A stretch of 64,000 nt of DNA from Skermanella mucosa. GTDB lineage: Bacteria > Pseudomonadota > Alphaproteobacteria > Azospirillales > Azospirillaceae. Of this stretch, positions 1-15,280 are shown one piece after another (position 1 is the stretch's first letter; each line of letters opens with the position of its first letter). A program made the position numbers and the translations under genes. Below the pieces are notes generated by a model. The model ran no database searches and had not been told where the DNA came from. It saw nothing but the letters and a program-made list of their open reading frames with translations. The stretch lies in NCBI RefSeq assembly GCF_016765655.2, contig NZ_CP086106.1, positions 1,980,501 to 2,044,500 of the forward strand, written 5' to 3'.

Positions 1-12
1 TTCCGTGTTCAT
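1..12 (-). CDS. puhB: start of puhB (partial, cut by window edge)
   Basis: Only the first four codons (Met-Asn-Thr-Glu) are inside the window. The start codon shares an ATGA overlap with the stop of puhA, the same coupling used throughout this operon. In purple bacteria the gene directly after puhA is normally puhB, a membrane protein for reaction-centre assembly, so the assignment rests on position and coupling, not on protein sequence. Confidence 0.5.
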
Positions 13-794
13 ATCAGCGGCTCCTGGCGCTGGGGCGTGGCGTAGAGATGCCCGCTGGCGTAGTAGGCCGTGATCTTGTCCTCCTCCAGCTTGGTGATCT
101 GGTTCGGGTTCTTGATCGCGGGCACGTCGGCGAACTGGTGGGACAGGATCGACTTGACCTTGACCTTGCGGTTCCAGGTATCGATCCGGCAGAACCGCAT
201 GGGTAGCAGGACGATCCTGTGCCCGGTCGCGGAGGGGATCTCGACCTCGAGGTAATGGATCGCCGGCTCCGACCGGTCTACCCAGGCCTCGCGCACGTCG
301 CCGGCGACGTAGCCGTCGGCCGCGACCACTTCCATGCCGATCGGGTTGGGATCGCGGCTCGGGATGAAGAAGTCGGGGGCGACCCGCAGCGGGACGATGC
401 GGTTCTCGTCCTCGGCCGTCAGTTCCGGCTTGTCCTCGCGCATCGCCCAGGCTGCCGGGCCGACGCCGTCGACCATCGGGTTGCCGGTCGGCACCAGGGG
501 CGCTCCCGGCCACAAGCCCGAGGGGAGGGCGGCGATCTCGCGCTCGTCCGGATTGCCCGGAGGCGCCGAATAGGTCGAGCCGTCGCGCATGGTGAAGATC
601 TTGGGCGCCGGGATCGGCGGGTAGCCCTGGACCTTGACGCGCGGCGACCGCTCCGACCGGTCGGACACCAGCGGGTAGCCTTCCCGCTTGTCCTCCTGGT
701 GCAGGTAATAGATCAGGCCGGCGAAGAAGATCCAGAACGCGTACAGGACGACCTGGGCCACGTCGATGTAGCTCGTGATGGCTCCTGTTTCCAT
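9..794 (-). CDS. puhA: photosynthetic reaction centre H subunit
   Basis: Reaction-centre subunit H of 261 aa, close to the usual 250-260. It caps the cytoplasmic face of the L/M core and helps proton delivery to quinone QB. The N-terminus (METGAITSYIDVAQ) runs into a single membrane helix at about residues 10-33 followed by YLHQEDKREGYPL, the classic PuhA signature. The rest is the soluble beta-rich PRC-like domain. I chose the ATG at 794 because a GGAGG lies about 6 nt upstream; an ATG 15 nt earlier lacks this. It follows lhaA by 39 bp and overlaps the next gene by 4 nt. It is probably transcribed as the tail of the bchF superoperon, although purple bacteria often also have a promoter inside lhaA. 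Confidence 0.97.
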   Translation of the reverse strand: METGAITSYIDVAQVVLYAFWIFFAGLIYYLHQEDKREGYPLVSDRSERSPRVKVQGYPPIPAPKIFTMRDGSTYSAPPGNPDEREIAALPSGLWPGAPLVPTGNPMVDGVGPAAWAMREDKPELTAEDENRIVPLRVAPDFFIPSRDPNPIGMEVVAADGYVAGDVREAWVDRSEPAIHYLEVEIPSATGHRIVLLPMRFCRIDTWNRKVKVKSILSHQFADVPAIKNPNQITKLEEDKITAYYASGHLYATPQRQEPLI

Positions 795-833
795 CGGTGA
801 CCTCCGCACGTTTACGTTGTTGACCGGGACGGG

Positions 834-2261
834 TTAACCGGGGAATTCGGCGAGGCCGAATGCCGCGGGTGGTTGGGGTCTGGCCTGCGCGGTACTGCGG
901 ACCAGCGGTCCGATGGCGGCCAGGGTGGCGAACAGCAGGATGATCTCCAGGTAGTAGACGGCGCCGTAGCCGACGGACGGGTCGGTCAGGGCGGGACCCA
1001 GCAGCCCCTGGGTGCCGAGGCTCGACACCAGGTCGCGGATGCCGCCCCCCGCCGCGATCGCGACGCCGGCCGCGGTCGCCTGGACCGCTCCCCAGGCGCC
1101 CAGCGCCAAGCCGCTCTCGCCCTCGCGCGCCAGCGCCATGGCGGCGGTCAGCGTGCCGACCACGAACAGCCCGCTGCCGAAGCCGATCAGAACGGCGCCG
1201 ATCCGGACCAGCAGCGGCGATTCCAGGGGGGCGGAGAAGATGATGCAGGAGAAGGCGGCGAGCCCGACCAGCACGCCCAGTGCCGCCAGCCGGTAGGGAT
1301 CGGCACCCCGGTTCAACCGCCGGGCCGCCAGCGCGAAGCCGCCCAGCGTGCCGCCCGCCAGCAGCGCGGTCAGCGCGGTGGTCTCGCCGACGCTCAGGTT
1401 CAGGATCTGACCGCCATAGGGCTCCAGCAGGATGTCCTGCATGCTGAAGGCCGCCGTCCCCAGCCCGACCGCCACCAGCACCCGCCCGGCGCGGCCCGCC
1501 TGCCGGAAGGTCCGCCAGGATTCCGCGAAGCCGGGACGGGGGCGGTCCGGCGCCGTGGCCGCCGGGTTGCGCGGCTCCTGTTTCCACAGCGCAATCACGT
1601 TAAGGAGCATGGTCGTGACGGCGGCCCCCTGGATCACCTGGATCAGGCGGAGCTGGGAGAATTCCGCCAGCAGCCAGCCGAACACCAGCGCGCTCGCGAC
1701 CATCCCGGCCAGCAGCATCACGTAGAGCAGGGCCACCACGCGCGGACGGGTCTCGGGAGTGGCGAGGTCGGTCGCCAGCGCCAGCCCGGCGGTCTGTGTC
1801 GTGTGCAGCCCCGCACCGACCATCAGGAAAGCCAGCGCCGCCCCGGCATGGCCGGCATAGGTCGGCGTGGTGCTGTCGCCCGACAGGATGATCAGGGCGA
1901 AGGGCATGATCGCGAAGCCGCCGAACTGGATCAGCGTGCCGAACCAGATATAGGGCACCCGCCGCCATCCCAGCACGGAGCGATGGTTGTCCGAGCGGAA
2001 ACCCACCAGCGCCCGCAGCGGCGCGAAGACCAGGGGCAGCGCCACCATGACCGCGACCAGCCAGGTCGCGACGCCCAGCTCCACCACCATGACCCGGTTC
2101 AGCGTGCCGTTCAGCAGCACGATCGCCATGCCCACCGACACCTGGAACAGCGACAGCCGCAGCAGCCGCCCCAGCGGCAGTTCCGGCGTCGCGGCGTCCG
2201 CGAACGGCAGGAGGCGCGGTGTCAGGAATGTCCAGACGCGGTATTGGCGCTTAATGATCAT
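834..2261 (-). CDS. lhaA: light-harvesting 1 assembly protein LhaA (PucC family)
   Basis: A 475-aa MFS-fold membrane protein of the PucC/LhaA (BCH2) family, thought to help assemble light-harvesting complex 1 and to deliver bacteriochlorophyll. The N-terminus has the family pattern LFQVSVGMAIVLLNGTLNRVMVVELG, followed by the ALVGFRSDNHRS and GWRRVPYIWFGTL loop, then about twelve hydrophobic segments. The name LhaA rather than PucC is chosen because the gene sits between bchM and puhA, its standard position. Its start overlaps the end of bchM by 11 nt, suggesting translational coupling. Confidence 0.93.
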   Translation of the reverse strand: MIIKRQYRVWTFLTPRLLPFADAATPELPLGRLLRLSLFQVSVGMAIVLLNGTLNRVMVVELGVATWLVAVMVALPLVFAPLRALVGFRSDNHRSVLGWRRVPYIWFGTLIQFGGFAIMPFALIILSGDSTTPTYAGHAGAALAFLMVGAGLHTTQTAGLALATDLATPETRPRVVALLYVMLLAGMVASALVFGWLLAEFSQLRLIQVIQGAAVTTMLLNVIALWKQEPRNPAATAPDRPRPGFAESWRTFRQAGRAGRVLVAVGLGTAAFSMQDILLEPYGGQILNLSVGETTALTALLAGGTLGGFALAARRLNRGADPYRLAALGVLVGLAAFSCIIFSAPLESPLLVRIGAVLIGFGSGLFVVGTLTAAMALAREGESGLALGAWGAVQATAAGVAIAAGGGIRDLVSSLGTQGLLGPALTDPSVGYGAVYYLEIILLFATLAAIGPLVRSTAQARPQPPAAFGLAEFPG

Positions 2262-2942
2262 GGGGCACCAGCTCCAGCGCCTGGGAGGTGTAGAACCCGC
2301 AGGCCACCCGCTCGGTCCGCGATGGCCGCCAGCGGCCGACCTCCGACGCCAGCAGGCGCCGCAATCCCGCTTCGCGCACCGGCTCGATCGCCGGCGCCCT
2401 GTTTCCCCGGGGAAACAATTTGCCCACCGCGTGCATCGTTGCCAGCGCCGGGGTCCGCGGCGCGAAGGTGAACAGCACCGACGCCCGCGTCCGATCGGCC
2501 AGCGCCTTCACCGCCCGCGCCATGTCGGGCGCCCGGTAGTGGATCAGCGAGTCCATCGCCACCACATGGTCGAACCGGCCCAGGCCGGGGTCCAGCATGT
2601 CGCCGACCCGGAAATCCACATCAAGCCCGGCCGGCATCCGCTCCCGCGCCAGCCCGACCAGCGTCGGCGACAGGTCGATCGCCACCACCTCGGCGCCCCG
2701 CCGGGCCGCCTCCAGCGCCAGCATGCCGGTGCCGCAGCCGGCATCCAGCAGCCGGCACCCCGTCATATCCTCCGGCAGCCAGCCCAGCAGCGTGTTCCGC
2801 ATGCCGTCGCGGCCCTTCCGCACGGTCGCCCGGATGCGCCCGACCGGCGCGTCGGAGGTCAGGCGGGACCAAGCCTCCACCGCGGTGCGGTCGAAATAGG
2901 TTTCCAGCCGGTCGCGGCGTTCGATGTAGGAGACGCTGTGCA

Positions 2943-2943
<1 letters not shown>
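2251..2943 (-). CDS. bchM: Mg-protoporphyrin IX O-methyltransferase
   Basis: BchM, 230 aa, transfers a methyl group from SAM to the 13-propionate of Mg-protoporphyrin IX, the step after Mg chelation. The class I methyltransferase glycine loop LLDAGCGTGMLALEAARRGA is at about residues 66-85, followed by the acidic end of strand 2 (VVAIDLS) and VVAMDSLIHY. The N-terminal SYIERRDRLETYFDRTAVEAW is typical of BchM/ChlM. The ATG overlaps the TGA of bchL by one base (TGATG), and the gene ends 11 nt inside lhaA. Confidence 0.95.
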
Positions 2944-10912
<7,969 letters not shown>

Positions 10913-10941
10913 TTATCCTTGACAGCGTCAACACAGATATA

Positions 10942-10959
10942 CGTCAATCTTAATTGACA
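10942..10959. promoter_or_regulatory. PpsR/CrtJ-type operator between bchF and aerR
   Basis: The sequence cGTCAATCTTAATTGACA fits the PpsR/CrtJ consensus TGT-N12-ACA with one mismatch in the first base and a perfect GTCAA-N6-TTGAC inner palindrome. It lies 124 bp before bchF and 136 bp before aerR. A further TTGACA/GTCAACA pair at about 10920-10933 could be a second half-site cluster. Binding is inferred from the motif and the presence of ppsR next door. Confidence 0.75.
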
Positions 10960-11094
10960 TAAACGACCGGCGGCTTGGCCGGGGGGCGGCTTTCCAACAT
11001 GTGATCTATATCGAGGATAATAACCTTACCGGAATTGTGGTTGAGGGGTATTAATCATGAGCGTAGGCTCGTCCCAATCCTCAGGGAGCAAAAA

Positions 11095-12006
11095 ATGAAT
11101 GACTCGCTCGAACGGGTCGTTTCAGGGAGGGCCTGGGAAGAGGTCGAGTGTGTTCCGGTCACCGAGAGCACAGCAATCGACTCTCGGGTCGTCGCGGGGC
11201 ACGGCCGGTCCGGCCAGCTTATGGCCGGTTTGATTGACACCGTCGAGGCGGAGATTGTTCCGCGCCTGATCCTGGCACGCCGATCGTCCCCGGAACCGCT
11301 GATGGTTCCGGCGCCGCTTGCAGCCGCTCCGGAGCAGGCACCGTGCGTCGACGACGTGCTGGAGCTCTCATCGCTCCTGCTCAAGGACCAGTTCCAGACA
11401 GCGTCGTCGTTCGTGCGATCCATACAGTCCCGCGGCGTTCCCCTTGAAACGGTCTATCTGGATCTGCTGGCGCCGACAGCCCGGCACCTGGGCGATCTCT
11501 GGACCAACGACATCTGTCATTTCGGCGACGTCACCATCGGCCTGTGCCGGCTCCAGCAGGTGCTGCGCGACTTCAGCCCGGCCTTCCTGAACGAGGCATC
11601 GACGCGCGACGACGGGCGACGGGCGCTGCTGATGAGCGTTCCGGGCGGCCAGCACACCTTCGGCATCTCCATGGTCGCCGAGTTCTTCCGGCGGGCGCGG
11701 TGGGATGTCACGACCGGAGCCCCCGTGGCGCGCGACGAGCTGATCAGGATCGTCCGGAGCCAATGGTTCTCCGTCGTCGGGCTGTCGGTGAGCTGCGAGG
11801 TCCAGGTCGAGCTCCTGGTCTCCACCATCCGGCTGATCCGCCGGGCGTCGCGCAATCCCGCGGTCGGCATCCTGGTCGGGGGACCCGTCTTTGTCACACA
11901 CCCCGAGATGGTGGCCCTGGTCGGAGCCGACGCGACCGCCATCGATGCCCGGCAGGCCCCTGTCCAGGCCGAAAATCTTCTTGCGCTTATCGCAAAACAA
12001 AGCTGA
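11095..12006 (+). CDS. aerR: AerR/PpaA-type B12-binding photosynthesis regulator
   Basis: A 303-aa cobalamin-binding regulator. In Rhodobacter, AerR/PpaA binds adenosyl- or hydroxy-cobalamin and antagonises PpsR/CrtJ. The middle of the protein has the helical cap pattern LGDLWTNDICHFGDVTIGL, similar to the Wx9EH region of CarH-type light sensors but with Val-Thr in place of Glu-His, as is usual for AerR. The Rossmann-type B12 domain follows, with PGGQHTFGISM carrying the xHxxG cobalt-ligand motif, then VGLSVSCE and GILVGGPVF. I chose the ATG at 11095 because AGGGAG lies 6-7 nt upstream; a TTG at 11035 would add 20 residues without an obvious site. The name is based on domain and its position before ppsR. 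Confidence 0.88.
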   Translation: MNDSLERVVSGRAWEEVECVPVTESTAIDSRVVAGHGRSGQLMAGLIDTVEAEIVPRLILARRSSPEPLMVPAPLAAAPEQAPCVDDVLELSSLLLKDQFQTASSFVRSIQSRGVPLETVYLDLLAPTARHLGDLWTNDICHFGDVTIGLCRLQQVLRDFSPAFLNEASTRDDGRRALLMSVPGGQHTFGISMVAEFFRRARWDVTTGAPVARDELIRIVRSQWFSVVGLSVSCEVQVELLVSTIRLIRRASRNPAVGILVGGPVFVTHPEMVALVGADATAIDARQAPVQAENLLALIAKQS

Positions 12007-12088
12007 AACTGTCTTGATGGTCAGACCGTTAACAAGATGGAGCTGAACCAGATTTCAATGAAGTGCGGGGCGGGATTGTGGTTTCCAC

Positions 12089-12122
12089 TGTCAATAAATT
12101 TTTACGTCAACCTTACTTGACA
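12089..12122. promoter_or_regulatory. overlapping PpsR-type operators upstream of ppsR
   Basis: Two overlapping matches to TGT-N12-ACA occur here: TGT(12089-12091) with ACg at 12104-12106, and cGT(12105-12107) with ACA at 12120-12122. The second contains GTCAA-N6-TTGAC and differs from the bchF/aerR site at only two central bases. Their position just before ppsR suggests autoregulation. Confidence 0.72.
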
Positions 12123-12143
12123 AATTTTGCCGGGATGGCCTAA

Positions 12144-13679
12144 ATGGTGAGATCAAAGGCGTCAGCCGAACTCGCCGGACCGCTTGACAGTCAAGTTGCA
12201 AGTCAAGTTGACAGTCAAGCCGGCCTCAAGCCCGCAGGCGCTGACTTCAATCCTTCGGGCCCGAAGGTCTCGCCTCCCGTGAAGCACTTCAAAGCTCCAA
12301 AGGAGTCCTTCGATAAGCTGGATGCCGAGGCCGTGGCGGCTCTCGTGGCGTCCGCCGGGGACATCGCGCTGGTCCTTGACTCCAAAGGCGTCATCCGCGA
12401 CCTGACCTACGACAACGACGACCTGCCGCGCGACTGGGCGGACCAGTGGATCGGCCGTTCCTGGCTCGATACCGTGACCGTCGAGAGCCGCATCAAGGTC
12501 GAGGCCATGCTGCGCGACGCCCTGGCCGGCACGCCGCCGCGCTGGCGCCATGTCAACCATCCGGTGCCGCGCAGCGCCGACATCCCGATCCAGTACTCCG
12601 TCGTGCGGATCGGGGGCGAGGGCAGGATGGTGGCGGTCGGCCGCGACCTTCGCCCGTCCGCGGCCCTCCAGCAGCGCCTGGTCGAGGCGCAGCAGTCGAT
12701 GGAGCGGGATTACTCCCGCCTGCGCCATGTCGAGATGCGCTATCGCCTGCTGTTCCAGATGACGCACGAGGCGATCGTCATCGTCGACGCCAATACCTAC
12801 AAGATCCTCGAGGCGAACCCCGCCGCCGACGCCCTGCTGGGCCATGCCGTCGGCGGCGTCGCCGGACGGACGCTGACCGAAACCCTCGACGCCGCCGACA
12901 CCCCGGCGCTCCAGCTCCTGCTGGCCGGCGTGCGGGCGACCGGCAGGGCGGACGAGGGGCAGGCCCGCTCCGGCTTCGGCCGGGAACTGCAGGTGACCTG
13001 CTCGCTGTTCCGCCAGGATGCCGCGTCGCTCTTCCTCGTGCGCCTGATCCCCCTGACGGCGGAGCGGTCGGAGTCGCCGGTGATCCTGCCGCACCATCTG
13101 CAGATCGTCGAAAGCATGCCCGACGGCTTCGTCGTGACCGACGCCGAAGGCCGGATCATCGACGCGAACGCCGCCTTCCTCGACCTGGCCCAGCTGGCCG
13201 CGGAGGAGCAGGCGCGTGGCCAGTCGCTGGAGCGCTGGCTGGGCCGGCCGGGCGTCGATCTCGGCGTGCTGATGGCGAACCTGCGCCAGCACGGCTCCGT
13301 CCGTCTGTACGCGACCACCTTCCACGGCGAGTACGGCGCCGGAACCGATATCGAGGTCTCGGCCGGCAGCGTGCCCAGCGCCGGGCAGCCCTGCTTCGGC
13401 TTCGCCATCCGCGACGTCGGCCGGCGGCTGGCCACCGAGACCCGCAAGAAGGAGCTGCCCCGCGCGGTCGAGCAACTGACCGAGCTGGTCGGCCGCGTGC
13501 CGCTCAAGGACTTGGTCCGCGAGACCACCGACGTGATCGAGCGCCTGTGCATCGAGGCCGCCCTGGAGCTGACCGGCGACAACCGCGCGTCCGCCGCCGA
13601 GATCCTCGGCCTCAGCCGCCAGAGCCTCTACGTCAAGCTGCGCCGCTACGGGCTGGGAGACCTGGAAAGCGGGGAGTGA
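12144..13679 (+). CDS. ppsR: photosynthesis gene repressor PpsR/CrtJ
   Basis: PpsR/CrtJ, a redox-responsive repressor of bch, crt and puc genes. In the 511-aa reading, an N-terminal sensing region begins around residue 46 (VKHFKAPKESFDKLDAEAV). PAS domains lie at about 200-310 (FQMTHEAIVIVDANTYKILE) and 320-430 (VESMPDGFVVTDAEGRIID). A Fis-type helix-turn-helix ends the protein (NRASAAEILGLSRQSLYVKL). Cys286 (QVTCSLF) and Cys469 (ERLCIEAAL) match the two redox-active cysteines known in CrtJ/PpsR. The first 45 residues are unlike the family and are encoded by repeated TTGAC/GTCAA units; the GTG at 12279 would give a conventional N-terminus, so the start is uncertain. Confidence 0.95.
   Translation: MVRSKASAELAGPLDSQVASQVDSQAGLKPAGADFNPSGPKVSPPVKHFKAPKESFDKLDAEAVAALVASAGDIALVLDSKGVIRDLTYDNDDLPRDWADQWIGRSWLDTVTVESRIKVEAMLRDALAGTPPRWRHVNHPVPRSADIPIQYSVVRIGGEGRMVAVGRDLRPSAALQQRLVEAQQSMERDYSRLRHVEMRYRLLFQMTHEAIVIVDANTYKILEANPAADALLGHAVGGVAGRTLTETLDAADTPALQLLLAGVRATGRADEGQARSGFGRELQVTCSLFRQDAASLFLVRLIPLTAERSESPVILPHHLQIVESMPDGFVVTDAEGRIIDANAAFLDLAQLAAEEQARGQSLERWLGRPGVDLGVLMANLRQHGSVRLYATTFHGEYGAGTDIEVSAGSVPSAGQPCFGFAIRDVGRRLATETRKKELPRAVEQLTELVGRVPLKDLVRETTDVIERLCIEAALELTGDNRASAAEILGLSRQSLYVKLRRYGLGDLESGE
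12184..12218. repeat. cluster of five TTGAC/GTCAA half-sites
   Basis: Half-sites of the PpsR motif occur at 12184 (TTGAC), 12190 (GTCAA), 12202 (GTCAA), 12208 (TTGAC) and 12214 (GTCAA), forming the palindromes CTTGACAGTCAAG and GTCAAGTTGAC. The spacing differs from the canonical N6, so this may be a degenerate operator array or a run of duplicated half-sites at the start of ppsR. Confidence 0.6.
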
Positions 13680-13707
13680 TCGCCGGAACCCAACCTCGAT
13701 ATTGCCC

Positions 13708-13731
13708 ACTTGGCTGCGGGTGTGGCCAAGT
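13708..13731. terminator. possible stem-loop after ppsR
   Basis: Seven-base arms ACTTGGC and GCCAAGT flank a 10-nt loop, 28 bp after the ppsR stop. There is no T-run, so it may be a weak terminator or an operator for the downstream small gene. Confidence 0.3.
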
Positions 13732-13778
13732 CGGGATCGCCGACGAGCGTCCGGTGAACGTACTCAGGGGATCGATCC

Positions 13779-14030
13779 ATGAGCAGCTTCACACTGTGCA
13801 TTCCTGAAGACTTGAAGAATGAGGCATCCGCTCAGGCGGAAGCCGCCGGCGTCAGCCTCAACCAGTATATCGCGACGGCGCTGGCGTCGCGGGTCGGGGC
13901 TCAAGCAGAGGCAGCGCGTTACTTCGCTGCCCGCGGTTCCCGTGCCGAACGCGGCGGGGCCAAGGAGATCCTGGCTCGCTCCGGTGTCGGAAACCAGCCC
14001 CGCGACGATGACAGACTCGATCCTGCTTGA
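13779..14030 (+). CDS. HicB/RHH-type antitoxin-like protein, orphan
   Basis: An 83-aa protein whose first half reads FTLCIPEDLKNEASAQAEAAGVSLNQYIATAL, the ribbon-helix-helix pattern of the C-terminal part of HicB-like antitoxins (LPxxLKxxAxxxAxxxGxSLNQ). This fold binds DNA as a dimer. The C-terminal 35 residues are charged and unassigned. AGGGGATC lies just before the ATG. No HicA-like toxin or other toxin gene is adjacent on either side: upstream is ppsR and downstream is a palindromic repeat and a convergent gene. It is therefore an orphan or a remnant of a toxin-antitoxin pair, or a stand-alone small regulator. Confidence 0.7.
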   Translation: MSSFTLCIPEDLKNEASAQAEAAGVSLNQYIATALASRVGAQAEAARYFAARGSRAERGGAKEILARSGVGNQPRDDDRLDPA

Positions 14031-14056
14031 TCGAGCCCGGCGCGCCCGATCAGTTC

Positions 14057-14154
14057 CGTAGGTCGGCCTTCGCCCGTCAGGGCGAACGCCGACGCGCTGC
14101 ATCAACGCTCCGGCCACACTGTCGGCGTCGGCCTTCGGCCGAGGCCGACCTACG
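14057..14154. repeat. REP-like palindromic intergenic element, copy 1
   Basis: A 98-bp element with perfect 13-bp terminal inverted repeats, CGTAGGTCGGCCT and AGGCCGACCTACG, and further GCCGAC/GTCGGC pairs inside. It fills the gap between two convergent genes (HicB-like and aldo/keto reductase), so the transcript could fold into a long hairpin and serve as a bidirectional terminator. The outer 11 bases are identical to those of the element at 53881-53963. Confidence 0.85.
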
Positions 14155-14162
14155 ATCATCCG

Positions 14163-15158
14163 TCATGACTTCTCGCTGTCCATGTGGGCGAGTTGCTCGC
14201 TCGGATAGCGCTCGCCCGCCGCGGAGCCGGGTGGCAGGGCTTCCGCCAGGGACTTCAGGTCCTCCGCCGACAGCGCCAAACCCGTGGCGCCCAGCGCTTC
14301 CTCCAGCCGGTCGCGCCGCCGGGCGCCGACCAGCGGGACGATGTCCCGGCCCTGGGCCGCGACCCATGCGATCGCGACCTGCGCCACCGAGGCGCCGATC
14401 CGTTCCGCGATCGCGCGCAGCCGCTCGACCAGGGCCAGGTTGGCATCCAGGTTTTCTCCTTGGAAACGGGGGCTGATGGCGCGGAAATCCCGCCCCATGG
14501 CGCGCGCCTTCGACCAGTGGCCGCTGATCAGGCCGCGCGACAGAACGCCGTAGGCGGTGATTCCGATGCCCAGTTCCCGGCAGGCCGGCAGGATCCTGTC
14601 CTCGATCCCGCGCGAGATCAGCGAGTATTCGATCTGAAGGTCGCTGACGGGGTGGACCGCGGCGGCACGCCGGATCGTGTCGGGTCCGACCTCCGACAGC
14701 CCGACATGGCGGACGTACCCGGCCTTCACCAGATCGGCGATGGCCCCGACCGTGTCCTCGATCGGAACGTCGGGGTCCAGCCGGGCGGGGCGGTAGATGT
14801 CGATATGGTCGGTTCCCAGACGGCGCAGCGAATAGGTCAGGAAGTTCTTCACCGCCTTCGGCCGCGAGTCGTAGCCGGACCATTCCCCCTGCGGTCCGCG
14901 CAGCGCGCCGAACTTGACGCTGATCAGCGCCTTGTCGCGGTCGCAGCCCCTCAGCGCCTCGCCGATCAGCATCTCGTTGTCACCCATGCCGTAGAAGTCG
15001 CCGGTGTCCAGCAGCGTGATTCCGGCATCCAGCGCCGCGTGGATCGTCGCGATGCTCTCCGCCCGCTCGGCCGGACCGTAGAGGTCGGACATGCCCATGC
15101 AGCCGAGGCCGATCATGGCGGTGTCGGGACCGGTCGTCCCCAGGGTGCGGTGTTCCAT
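14163..15158 (-). CDS. aldo/keto reductase
   Basis: A 331-aa NADPH-dependent aldo/keto reductase (TIM barrel) related to the YajO/AKR11-13 group. The N-terminus has MEHRTLGTTGPDTAMIGLGCMGMS. The catalytic Asp and Tyr are in LLDTGDFYGMGDNE and the Lys in ALISVKFG. The usual catalytic His (normally in a LYxxHR motif) is absent: the segment reads IDIYRPARLDPDVP, a variant I recognise from other proteobacterial members. Cofactor contacts near the end (VPLVGARRRDRLEEAL) are normal. AAGGAAAGAAGG precedes the ATG. It is divergent from a LysR gene 121 bp away that probably controls it. Substrate unknown. Confidence 0.9.
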   Translation of the reverse strand: MEHRTLGTTGPDTAMIGLGCMGMSDLYGPAERAESIATIHAALDAGITLLDTGDFYGMGDNEMLIGEALRGCDRDKALISVKFGALRGPQGEWSGYDSRPKAVKNFLTYSLRRLGTDHIDIYRPARLDPDVPIEDTVGAIADLVKAGYVRHVGLSEVGPDTIRRAAAVHPVSDLQIEYSLISRGIEDRILPACRELGIGITAYGVLSRGLISGHWSKARAMGRDFRAISPRFQGENLDANLALVERLRAIAERIGASVAQVAIAWVAAQGRDIVPLVGARRRDRLEEALGATGLALSAEDLKSLAEALPPGSAAGERYPSEQLAHMDSEKS

Positions 15159-15260
15159 CCTTCTTTCCTTTCCCGTTTCGGCGGCGCCCGCTGGGCGCCA
15201 TCCCTGGCCGGAAGATGACTCGCCGCCGCCCATCCGATAAGCTGGATAATCCTGAATGGC

Positions 15261-15280
15261 TTGTTCGGCAGGGTGAACAA
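15261..15280. promoter_or_regulatory. inverted repeat over the start of the LysR gene
   Basis: TTGTTC (15261-15266) and GAACAA (15275-15280) form a 6-bp inverted repeat with an 8-base gap, ending on the first base of the LysR start codon. Its place is compatible with autorepression and with control of the divergent reductase. Confidence 0.4.
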
